30,396 bases of DNA, from positions 1 to 30,396 of the forward strand of contig CAYWTL010000023.1 in assembly GCA_964460245.1 (NCBI GenBank), read 5' to 3'. Below are positions 22,304 to 29,947 of this stretch, piece by piece. The stretch's first letter is position 1. Every line of letters starts with the position of its first letter. This DNA comes from JAXDBM01 sp964460245 (GTDB taxonomy: Bacteria; Desulfobacterota; Syntrophia; Syntrophales; Fen-1087). A program made the position numbers and the translations under genes. Below the pieces are notes generated by a model. The model was not told where the DNA came from. It did no database searches and saw nothing but the letters and a program-made list of their open reading frames with translations.

Positions 22304-24081
22304 GATCCCTTGATGTCGCCGATCTTGACATCCGCCAGCGCCTTGCCCAGGTTGGAACCCACATGCTCCCGGTTGTTCAGATAGGAATGGACGGAAGGCC
22401 CTTCTTCCGGGGACGGACCTTCCAAATCCTTGACGCTGAGTCTGATTTTCCTGCTTTTCAGATCCAGATTCTTGATTACCGCCGATATCGTGTCGCCCAC
22501 GGCAAACAGATCGGAGGACGACTTGACCCTCCTCTGGCTGATTTCAGAAATATGAACCAGGCCTTCGATCCCTTCCTCCAACTCGACAAAAACCCCGAAA
22601 TCGGTGAGGTTGGTCACTTTGCCCGTAACCACGGTGCCGGGTTTGTACTTCCGGTCCAGGTCATCCCAGGGATTCTTCTCGATCTGCTTGATGCCCAGTG
22701 AGAACTTCTCGTGTTCGACATCGATGTTCAGCACCATGGCTTCGATTTCCTGACCTTTCTTGAAGTGCTCCGAAGGGTGCTTCACCCGCTGCCGCCAGGA
22801 AATGTCGGACATGTGTATCAGGCCGTCGATTCCGTCTTCGATCCCCACAAAAATTCCGAAGTTCGTAATGTTCCGGATCACGCCCCGGACGATGCTGCCT
22901 TCCGGGTATTTGTCTTTGATCGTCTCCCACGGATTTTGCGTGGTCTGCTTCAGCCCCAGGGAGATCCGCTTGGCGCCCGGATTCACATCCAGGATCATCA
23001 CGTTGATCTGATCCCCCAGGTTCAGAACCTTGGAGGGATGCTTGATTTCGCGGGTCCAGAACATTTCCGAAATATGAATCAATCCCTCCACGCCCTGCTC
23101 CAGTTCTACGAACACGCCGTAGTCCGTGACGTTTACGACCTGTCCCGGGACAATGGATCCCACGGGATACCGCTCCATGATGGTTTCCCAGGGATTGTTG
23201 ATCAGCTGCTTGAGACCCAGCGCGACACGCTCCTTCTCCCGATCGAAGGAAATCACCTTGACCTGTATCCGGTCCCCTTTTGTAAACTTATCCGCGGGGC
23301 GGGTAATCCGGCCCCAAGAGATATCGGTGACATGCAGCAGCCCGTCCACGCCACCCAGATCGATAAAGACACCGTAATCGGTTATGTTCTTGATGACCCC
23401 CTCGACCATTTTCCCCACTTCCAGCCGCTCCAGGGTTTCCCGCTTTTCCGCTTCCCGCTCGCGTTCCAAAATGGATCGTCGCGACAACACGACATTGTTT
23501 CTTTTCCGGTCGTATTTGATGACATTGAACATCATGACCTGGCCGACAAAACGTTCCAGATCCCGGACCGGTCGAATATCGACCTGAGAACCGGGAAGGA
23601 ACGCCGTAATCCCGATGTCCACGGACAGTCCGCCCTTTACCCGCTCCACGACGGTTCCCCGAATGGCCGCATTCTCTTCGCTGGCCTTTTTGACATCGTC
23701 CCAGATTTTGATTTTCGCGGCCTTGTCCCGGGACAAAACGAGGTTGCCGTCGCCATCCCGCCGGTCGACAAGGATTTCAATTTCATCGCCGACGGCGACG
23801 GTCAGATTCCCCTCGTCGTTTTTCAACTCTCGGATGGGTATGTATCCTTCCGTTTTCCAGCCGACATCGACCATGACGTTATCGGCATTGATCTGCACGA
23901 CTTTTCCGGTGACGACCGCCCCCAGCTGCACGTTTTGCAGGCTCTGCTCGTAGAGTTCCTTGAACCCCAAAGCTTCTTCCCTGCCCGGCGCCGGTTGACC
24001 GGCCCCCGCCTCCGGCAGGAATGAGCTCTTTTCCTCCTGATGGGAATCCTGTTCCGACATTAAGTTACCATTGTTAACCAT
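22300..24081 (-). CDS. rpsA: 30S ribosomal protein S1
   Basis: A 593-residue S1 protein with six OB-fold S1 repeats. Their starts can be seen at GAVVTGKVVQINADNVMVDV, IRGTVVERVKGGLSVDI, VEGVIKNITDYGVFIDL, VPGQVVNVTDYGVFVEL, VRGVIRNITNFGIFVGI and VTGKVTNLTDFGVFVEL. This is the full gammaproteobacterial-type set. S1 binds mRNA leaders and brings them to the 30S subunit. The start at ATG 24081 lies 10 bases after an A-G9 tract (minus strand, 24101-24092) that would act as Shine-Dalgarno; an ATG seven codons in is the alternative. It follows cmk by 94 bases, and a promoter with an extended -10 lies in that gap. The cmk-rpsA-sppA order is common in proteobacteria. Confidence 0.97.
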   Translation of the reverse strand: MVNNGNLMSEQDSHQEEKSSFLPEAGAGQPAPGREEALGFKELYEQSLQNVQLGAVVTGKVVQINADNVMVDVGWKTEGYIPIRELKNDEGNLTVAVGDEIEILVDRRDGDGNLVLSRDKAAKIKIWDDVKKASEENAAIRGTVVERVKGGLSVDIGITAFLPGSQVDIRPVRDLERFVGQVMMFNVIKYDRKRNNVVLSRRSILEREREAEKRETLERLEVGKMVEGVIKNITDYGVFIDLGGVDGLLHVTDISWGRITRPADKFTKGDRIQVKVISFDREKERVALGLKQLINNPWETIMERYPVGSIVPGQVVNVTDYGVFVELEQGVEGLIHISEMFWTREIKHPSKVLNLGDQINVMILDVNPGAKRISLGLKQTTQNPWETIKDKYPEGSIVRGVIRNITNFGIFVGIEDGIDGLIHMSDISWRQRVKHPSEHFKKGQEIEAMVLNIDVEHEKFSLGIKQIEKNPWDDLDRKYKPGTVVTGKVTNLTDFGVFVELEEGIEGLVHISEISQRRVKSSSDLFAVGDTISAVIKNLDLKSRKIRLSVKDLEGPSPEEGPSVHSYLNNREHVGSNLGKALADVKIGDIKGS

Positions 24082-24132
24082 TGAACCGTTACCCCCCCCC
24101 TGAAAAGTTGAATATCCTCGGACAATTCGATT

Positions 24133-24161
24133 TTTCTATCACAATAAAACCCGAATTTCAA
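24133..24161 (-). promoter_or_regulatory. Predicted promoter of rpsA
   Basis: Minus strand: TTGAAA (24161-24156), 17-base spacer ending in TGA, then TAGAAA (24138-24133), which gives a TGn extended -10. Located between cmk and rpsA with a leader of about 45 bases, so rpsA can be expressed independently of cmk. Confidence 0.5.
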
Positions 24162-24175
24162 GCGGATTGAACGGG

Positions 24176-25423
24176 TCATGTATCGGACCGCCCGTTTCTC
24201 AGGACGGACAGGATTCGTGCAACAACCGCTTCCGCAGACAGATGGGTCGAATCGATCACGACGGCATCCGCAGGCACCCGAAGCGGGGAAACTTTTCGTT
24301 CGCGGTCCTGACGGTCACGCGCGGCCAGGTCACGCCGGACGATCCGATACGAGACTTGATCTCCCCGTGCCAGGATTTCCCGGCACCTCCTTTCGACCCG
24401 TTCATCCGCGCTGGCATCCAGAAAAAATTTGAAATCCGCATCCGGAAATACCACCGTGCCCATGTCCCTGCCTTCGGCGACGACTCCTCCCCCTTTTCCC
24501 GCGTCGCGCTGGACGGCAAGCAGCCGCTCCCGTACCGGAGCCATGGCCGACAAGGTTGATGCCAGCAGTCCCACTGGCTCGCTGCGAATCCGATCCGTAA
24601 CGTCTTCGCCGTCCACGAAGATCCGCATGGAGTCCGCTTCGCATTTCAGGGTGAGGCGGATCCGGGCGCACAGATCGGTGATCCCGCCTTCGTCCTCCGC
24701 CGCAAGCCCGTCCCGAATGCAGCGGTATGCCAGCGCCCGGTAAAGGGCGCCGGTCTCCAGGCAGGCGTAGGAAAGTTTTTCGGCAAGGATTCGGGCCACC
24801 GTGCTTTTGCCGGCGCCCGCCGGTCCGTCGATCGTAATGAGCAGCCCTTTTGGGGAAAACGCTCCTTTTTCCCCTTTTTTCCGGAACCGCGCCGCCAGGA
24901 GTCCGTCCCCCCGCCAGAGCCAGCAGCTGTCGATGATCATGGCCCCTTCCATTTCGGGTTTCCGGACCGGGTCGCCCGGCTTTTTCCGGCTGTAATGGGT
25001 CCACAGCCCCTGAATTGCAGCGGAACTCATGGCCAGGATCAGATGGGTCAGGTGCAGGCACCCTGCCGTCTTTGCCAGAAGACGCCGGACTTCGTTCGTG
25101 AATCCCGGCCTGATTCGAAGTCCGATGAGCCTCCTCACGGATTCCGAAATCTCCCGGCATTCGGTGACGGGCACAACCGGCATTTCCGCATCGGCGGCAA
25201 GGATCGTCAGTTCCGGCAGGGAAAGCCGCAGGCGAATGATCATTCGGTGGATCACGCCGGGGCCGCGCGATTCGTTCGCCGAATAGAGGAAAAAGGGAAA
25301 CAGGCGCTCGTCGGCCAGCGATCCTTCCACCAGGATCGTCCCTTCCCCCGTCTCGTAACAGCGGACCGAGATATCCCTTGTGTGAATCAGTTCTTTCATA
25401 TAAAAGGCAGATTCGACATGCAC
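24176..25423 (-). CDS. cmk: DUF2889 domain fused to cytidylate kinase
   Basis: A protein of about 415 residues in two parts. The C-terminal 220 residues are a complete cytidylate kinase (CMP/dCMP to CDP/dCDP). The P-loop GPAGAGKS is at about 200-207, followed by CLETGALYRALA, the CMP-binding insert, AEGRDMGTVVFPDADFKFFL, and RDRQDRERKVSPLRVP. The N-terminal 170 or so residues are not part of normal Cmk. HTRDISVRCYETGEGTILVE, MIIRLRLSLPELTILAADA, TAGCLHLTHLILAMS and IDSCWLWRGDGL match DUF2889, usually a separate protein of unknown function. The reading frame is continuous with no stop between. The start is uncertain: GTG 25423 has AAGGGGG 10 bases upstream; ATG 25399 is the nearest methionine, and a TTG at 25432 is further out. 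Position before rpsA is the usual place for cmk. Confidence 0.9.
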   Translation of the reverse strand: MHVESAFYMKELIHTRDISVRCYETGEGTILVEGSLADERLFPFFLYSANESRGPGVIHRMIIRLRLSLPELTILAADAEMPVVPVTECREISESVRRLIGLRIRPGFTNEVRRLLAKTAGCLHLTHLILAMSSAAIQGLWTHYSRKKPGDPVRKPEMEGAMIIDSCWLWRGDGLLAARFRKKGEKGAFSPKGLLITIDGPAGAGKSTVARILAEKLSYACLETGALYRALAYRCIRDGLAAEDEGGITDLCARIRLTLKCEADSMRIFVDGEDVTDRIRSEPVGLLASTLSAMAPVRERLLAVQRDAGKGGGVVAEGRDMGTVVFPDADFKFFLDASADERVERRCREILARGDQVSYRIVRRDLAARDRQDRERKVSPLRVPADAVVIDSTHLSAEAVVARILSVLRNGRSDT

Positions 25424-25502
25424 ATAACACAATCCCCCTTGAAAAGCACAAACCTATTTTGCGGCATTCATGTTCAGCGAACTGACGGGAGGGAATCGAG
25501 TC

Positions 25503-27005
25503 ATGAACCCGTTTCAACGCACAAAGCCCGGAATGCCGGCTTCGAACAGGGCCGCAGCCCGTTTTGCGCTCTGGATGCTGATCCTGTTTTTCGGCCTTTG
25601 CATGCCTGCTCCCGCTTCCGGCGCTTTCACCATCGAGGATGAAAAAAAGGCGGGGAGGGAATTCCACGACAAGCTGGCCAAGCATGGATATCTGGAATCG
25701 AATCAGACAGCGGCGGCGTATCTCACGCGCATCGGAAACCTGGTTCTCGCAAACAGCCGCAAAGCCCCCTTCGATTTCCGCTTTTTCGTCGTGAAGAGCT
25801 CCGCCGTCAACGCCTTTGCGACGCCGGGCGGCTATGTATACATCAACACCGGACTGATCCGTCTCGTGGAAACGGAAGCCGAGCTGGCGGGCGTCCTGGC
25901 CCATGAAATCGCACATGCGAACGCGCGGCACATTGCCGCCATTTTGGACAAATCGCAGAAAGTTTCCATCGCTTCGCTGGCAGCCATTCTCGCCGGCGCG
26001 CTGCTCGGCGGCGGCGGTCAGGGAACGGCCGCGGTCGCCGCCTTTTCCACGGCCGCCGCCACTCACCTGACCCTGCAGTACAGCCGAGAACACGAGGAGG
26101 AGGCGGACCGGCTGGGCATGGTTTACCTGGTCCAGTCCGGGTACGACGGCAAGGCCATGCTCGATTTTCTCCGGATCATGCGGCGCTATGAATTCTATTC
26201 CAACACCGTCCCGTCCTACTTCCTGACCCACCCGGGAACGGACGAGCGGATCCGCTATCTGGACGGGCTGCTGCAGACCACTTACCGGCAGCGGGGAAAG
26301 GATTCGCTCGTGGGCGGATTGAAGCGGATCCAGGCGATGCTCGTTCTGGAAAACAAGAACCTGGATCACGTCCTTCGGGAATACGAGCAGGCCACGAAGA
26401 AGGACCCCGATGACGTGGATGCCCTTTTCGGTCTTGCCCTCATCCAGGAAAAGATCGGTCTCATGCCCCAATCACTGGAAAACTTCAAGCGGGCCCTACA
26501 GCTCGCCCCTGCCGATGAGGACATTCTGCTTCACACCGGCATCAGTTGCTTCAAAGCCGGCCGGCCCGCAGAGGCCGTCGGGCTGCTGCAGAAGGTTCTG
26601 AACCTGAATGAAAGCAACGAAATCGCCCTGATTCATCTGGCCAAATCCTATGAGGCCATGGGTGATTTCGCATCCACACTCAAAATCTACGGCCGTCTGA
26701 ATCCGGATAAGATCACCGATGAGGACCTCCATTACAACATGGCCGTGGCATACGGACGGACCGGCGATCCCGGAAACTCGCACTACCACTTCGGCGTTTA
26801 CTTCAAGAAAAAGAAGAAAAGGGAAAGCGCCCTCTTTCATTTCCAAGCCGCGCTGCCTCATTTTCCGAAAGGCAGTGAAAGACGGCGGAGCATTGAGAAG
26901 GAAATCAGTTCGCTGAGCAAACCAGCAGATCGAAGTCCAGATGATCGACCTGCCGCGGATCCAGCTCCTTCAAAGCATAGTCGAGATAAATCCGTTCCCG
27001 GATGA
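25503..27005 (+). CDS. M48 metalloprotease with TPRs, BepA/YfgC-like
   Basis: A 500-residue exported zinc protease. A basic N-terminus and hydrophobic stretch (about 22-40, FALWMLILFFGLCMPAPASG) form a signal peptide, so it acts in the periplasm. The zinc motif is H134-E-I-A-H138 with the third ligand E200 in HEEEADRLG. A glycine-rich hydrophobic segment lies between them (ILAGALLGGGGQG). TPR repeats start near residue 290 (LDHVLREYEQATKKDPDDVD and following units). E. coli BepA has this layout and monitors assembly of outer-membrane proteins such as LptD. ATG 25503 has GGGAGG about 10 bases upstream. The last 34 codons (SPDDRPAADPAPSKHSRDK) overlap the end of the convergent HD-GYP gene and look low-complexity. 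Confidence 0.93.
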   Translation: MNPFQRTKPGMPASNRAAARFALWMLILFFGLCMPAPASGAFTIEDEKKAGREFHDKLAKHGYLESNQTAAAYLTRIGNLVLANSRKAPFDFRFFVVKSSAVNAFATPGGYVYINTGLIRLVETEAELAGVLAHEIAHANARHIAAILDKSQKVSIASLAAILAGALLGGGGQGTAAVAAFSTAAATHLTLQYSREHEEEADRLGMVYLVQSGYDGKAMLDFLRIMRRYEFYSNTVPSYFLTHPGTDERIRYLDGLLQTTYRQRGKDSLVGGLKRIQAMLVLENKNLDHVLREYEQATKKDPDDVDALFGLALIQEKIGLMPQSLENFKRALQLAPADEDILLHTGISCFKAGRPAEAVGLLQKVLNLNESNEIALIHLAKSYEAMGDFASTLKIYGRLNPDKITDEDLHYNMAVAYGRTGDPGNSHYHFGVYFKKKKKRESALFHFQAALPHFPKGSERRRSIEKEISSLSKPADRSPDDRPAADPAPSKHSRDKSVPG

Positions 27006-28518
27006 ACAGATCGAAAAGATTTGCGTCGAGGTGCCGGTCTTTCACCATGTCCCGCATGATGGTCATCGCTTCGGAAAGCTTTTTCCCCTTCTTGTAGGGG
27101 CGGTCTTTGGCCGTGATCGCCTCGAAAACATCCGCCAGGGTCAGGATGCGAACCTGGAGCGGGATCTGTTCGTCCCTGAGGCCCAGGGGATAGCCCGTAC
27201 CGTCGAGTTTCTCGTGATGACCGGCCGCATAATCCGCCACGTGACTCAATTTTCTCGGGAAGGGAAGCCGGGAGAGCATCTTGTAGGTCACGGTAGCGTG
27301 ATTGTCGATAACCTTCTTCTCCTCGTCCGTGATCGTCCCCCGCCGGATGCTCAGGTTTTTCAGCTCCTCCTCGCTGAGAAGGGGGCGCCATTGATTCCCC
27401 ATCCGCCACTTCCGTTCCGCAATGATTCGCAGACGGGCAATCTGGTCCTCGCTCAGGCATTCATCGCCCATGTTGATGTTGACGAGGAATTCGTAGTCCT
27501 CCTCCAGCGTTTCAAAAGGCTGGTCCGGCTGGGGATCGGGCAAGGCGGATTTCAGCTCCTTTCCCGCAACGCGGTTCCGGGTCAGCATGACGATTTCCCG
27601 GTCCCGCTTGAGCACCTCGAAACGCATTTTCAGGAGTGCCAGGCGATCGAATATCGTTTCAAGTTTGGTCGCCTTGTCGATGATGTATTCCGGTGTCGTG
27701 ATTTTCCCCACATCATGCAGCCAGGCGGCCAGACGAAGCTCCTTCATCTGGTGTTCGTCAAAGATAACATCCGCGAACGGCCCTTCCCGGGTTTCGTTGA
27801 TTTTGAGGGCGATGGCCATGGTCAGCTCGGCGACCCGCCGAATGTGACCACCCGTGTAGGGCGATTTCTCGTCGATGGCGGCGGCTACGGTCTTGATGAA
27901 CGACTCCAGCAGCGTCTCAAGTTCATGGATCAACCGGTGGTTCGTCAGGGCGACCGCAGCCTGCGATGCCAGCGATTCCGTGATGCCCTTACTTTCGCCG
28001 GAAAAGGGGATGACCCTCCCTGTCGCCCGATCCCGAGCATTGAGCAACTGCAGCACCCCGATAATGTCGTTTTCATGATTTCGCATGGGTGCCACGAGCA
28101 TGGATCGGGACCGGTAACCGGTCGACTGGTCGAACTGCCGGGTGCCTTCGAAGTTGAAGCCTTCCGTGTGATAGACATCGGGAATGTTGACGACTTCACC
28201 GGAGATGGCCGCATAGGCGGAAACATTGGCATGGTTGGGGTGGCCCTTCTCGTCCCGAAGGGGGACCGGCGGCCATGTGATCTTCCCGCCCGTTCCGCCC
28301 ATTCGGATTTTCAAGGTCTCGCTCTGCACAATGGCAAACTGAAGGGCGGTTTCATCGTCGGAAAGAATGTAGAGCGTACCGCCGTCGGCATGGGTGATCA
28401 GGCGGGCCTCGTCGACAATCATTTCGAGAAGGGAATCCAGGTTCTTCTCGGAGGAGAGGGCTGCCCCGATCTGGGTGATCCGCTTGATCTTGTCGATTTG
28501 ATCCTGTCTGCGGGCCAT
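26905..28518 (-). CDS. GAF and HD-GYP domain protein (predicted c-di-GMP phosphodiesterase)
   Basis: A 537-residue cytoplasmic protein. A GAF sensor domain spans about 15-205 (LDSLLEMIVDEARLITHADG ... NDIIGVLQLLNA). The HD-GYP domain follows, with H268-D269 in AAWLHDVGKI, HH at 434-435 in HHEKLDGTGYP and GYP at 442-444. These proteins hydrolyse cyclic di-GMP, sometimes cGAMP. Between the HD dyad and the GYP motif is a charged insert of roughly 100 residues (about 290-395, including NRVAGKELKSALPDPQP and ERKWRMGNQWRPLL) not found in the compact HD-GYP domains. All metal motifs are kept. It lies 59 bases downstream of apgM on the same strand and probably shares its transcript. Its last 101 bases overlap the M48 gene tail-to-tail. 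Confidence 0.94.
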   Translation of the reverse strand: MARRQDQIDKIKRITQIGAALSSEKNLDSLLEMIVDEARLITHADGGTLYILSDDETALQFAIVQSETLKIRMGGTGGKITWPPVPLRDEKGHPNHANVSAYAAISGEVVNIPDVYHTEGFNFEGTRQFDQSTGYRSRSMLVAPMRNHENDIIGVLQLLNARDRATGRVIPFSGESKGITESLASQAAVALTNHRLIHELETLLESFIKTVAAAIDEKSPYTGGHIRRVAELTMAIALKINETREGPFADVIFDEHQMKELRLAAWLHDVGKITTPEYIIDKATKLETIFDRLALLKMRFEVLKRDREIVMLTRNRVAGKELKSALPDPQPDQPFETLEEDYEFLVNINMGDECLSEDQIARLRIIAERKWRMGNQWRPLLSEEELKNLSIRRGTITDEEKKVIDNHATVTYKMLSRLPFPRKLSHVADYAAGHHEKLDGTGYPLGLRDEQIPLQVRILTLADVFEAITAKDRPYKKGKKLSEAMTIMRDMVKDRHLDANLFDLFIRERIYLDYALKELDPRQVDHLDFDLLVCSAN

Positions 28519-28577
28519 GGCGACCGATCACTGGTGGCGAATATTCAGTAGCATGGGTAAGATCTCTGCACCCCTTT

Positions 28578-29786
28578 TCAAGCGCCGAACTTCTCCAGGC
28601 GCTTCGCATGGGCCAGGGCCAGTCCCATCAGGTGGACCATGGGCATCCGCCCCAGGCCGCCCTGAATGCAGTCCCGCTCCCCGAACCGCGCCACCGGATC
28701 GGGGCGGCAGGTGTCGGCGTACAGCAGCACCGGTACCGGATGCCAGCTGTGCGAGGCCATTGCGGCGGGGGTCGAGTGATCCCCGGTGACGACCAGAACG
28801 TCGGGCCTCAAACCCATCACCAGCGGGACCAGACTGTCCACTTCCTCGATGACCCTCACCTTTGCGTCGAAGCTTCCGTCTTCGCCCCGGGAGTCCGTCG
28901 GCTTGATATGAACGAAAAAGAAATCGTATTTCTTATAATTGGACCGCAGGGCCTCGATTTCCGCCTTGATGGTATCCGTGGGTGCTGCGACCTCCATTCC
29001 CAGCAGCCGGGCGATGCCCCGGTACATGGGATAGCTGGCGATTGCCAGGGCATTCAAGCCGAAGCGCTCCCGAAGGGGCGGGTACTTGCGGTAGCGGGCA
29101 TAGCCCCGGAGGAGGATCATGTTGGCCTTTTCTTCATCGGCCAGCACGGCACGGGACTTTTCGATCACCCCGGAAAAAAGGGCGGCCGTGTTTTCCGCTT
29201 CCGGAATCAGGGCCTGCGGTGGAAGGGGCGGCACGTCCGTCTGTTGGGGATCCGTTTCCGCGATCTCCTCCCTGAGGCCTTCCCCTCGGAGCACGAGCAG
29301 GGCGCGGTGTTCCCGGACGGGCCGGAAAATGACCTCAATGCCTTTTTCGAAGCGGATCTGTTCCTGCAGTTTCCGGCAAATCCGCTGATTGGTCTCGTTG
29401 TCGATGCGACCGGCGCGGCGGTCGCTGATCCGGCCTTCCCGGTCCATCGTGGCAAAGTTGATCCGCACCAGCAGGTCCTTTTCCGTCATGGGAAAATCAA
29501 TGCCGGCTCCCTCCAGGATGCCCCGGCCGATGTTGTTCCGGACCGGGTCATAGCCGAAAAGCGCGAAATGGGCCGGTCCGCTGCCCGGTGTGATTCCGTA
29601 GCCCACGGGATCCAGAAGACCGCAGACGGACTGCCCGGCCAGCAGGTCCAGGTTGGGGGTAAGGGCCGCCTCCAGCTCCGTTTCGTTCCTGCCCGACACG
29701 GGCAGGCCGCCCAGGCCGTCCATGACGAGGAAAATGATTTTGGTGCTGTTCGGGGCGATCAGTGTGTCGATGAGTTCGGGGTGCAT
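28578..29786 (-). CDS. apgM: Cofactor-independent phosphoglycerate mutase, archaeal (ApgM) type
   Basis: A 402-residue enzyme of the alkaline-phosphatase superfamily that interconverts 3- and 2-phosphoglycerate in glycolysis/gluconeogenesis. Metal ligand D23 is in LVMDGLGG and the phosphoserine nucleophile S69 in TPGSGPAHFALFGYDP. Further motifs are NIGRGILEGAG, RGYARYRKYP, FFFVHIKPTDSRGEDG, and metal-binding VTGDHSTP. The length matches ApgM of archaea and many anaerobic bacteria and is shorter than the roughly 510-residue GpmI. ATG 29786 is chosen because GGAAGG lies 7 bases upstream; the frame is open further upstream without a ribosome site. The HD-GYP gene follows 59 bases later. Confidence 0.94.
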   Translation of the reverse strand: MHPELIDTLIAPNSTKIIFLVMDGLGGLPVSGRNETELEAALTPNLDLLAGQSVCGLLDPVGYGITPGSGPAHFALFGYDPVRNNIGRGILEGAGIDFPMTEKDLLVRINFATMDREGRISDRRAGRIDNETNQRICRKLQEQIRFEKGIEVIFRPVREHRALLVLRGEGLREEIAETDPQQTDVPPLPPQALIPEAENTAALFSGVIEKSRAVLADEEKANMILLRGYARYRKYPPLRERFGLNALAIASYPMYRGIARLLGMEVAAPTDTIKAEIEALRSNYKKYDFFFVHIKPTDSRGEDGSFDAKVRVIEEVDSLVPLVMGLRPDVLVVTGDHSTPAAMASHSWHPVPVLLYADTCRPDPVARFGERDCIQGGLGRMPMVHLMGLALAHAKRLEKFGA

Positions 29787-29897
29787 GGCTGAGCCTTCCA
29801 CGGGTATTTGCGACGCTCTCAGGTGTTGCATACCGTTTCCGCCGCGAAAGAAGCAAGCATTCTTTTCACGCCCTGCCCGCAAGCGCCGCACAAACTG

Positions 29898-29923
29898 CAG
29901 GGGCGGGTGAAAACCCGCCCCTG
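29898..29923. repeat. REP-like GC-rich palindrome between apgM and the acyl-CoA dehydrogenase gene
   Basis: CAGGGGCGGGT-GAAA-ACCCGCCCCTG is a perfect 11-base stem with a 4-base loop, 24 bases past the dehydrogenase stop. Neither strand has a T-run after it. AGGGGCGGGT...ACCCGCCCCT palindromes are a common dispersed repeat type in many bacterial genomes; it may also stop or protect the dehydrogenase transcript. Confidence 0.6.
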
Positions 29924-29947
29924 TGATCGTTGTTTATAAATAAGGTA

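Noticed and set aside
24402..26471. 689-codon minus-strand frame crossing cmk and the M48 gene
   Set aside because: It spans two well-supported genes in other frames and has no recognisable domain.
26941..28551. 536-codon plus-strand frame opposite the HD-GYP gene
   Set aside because: Antisense shadow of a gene with intact GAF and HD-GYP motifs; no ribosome site and unlikely composition.
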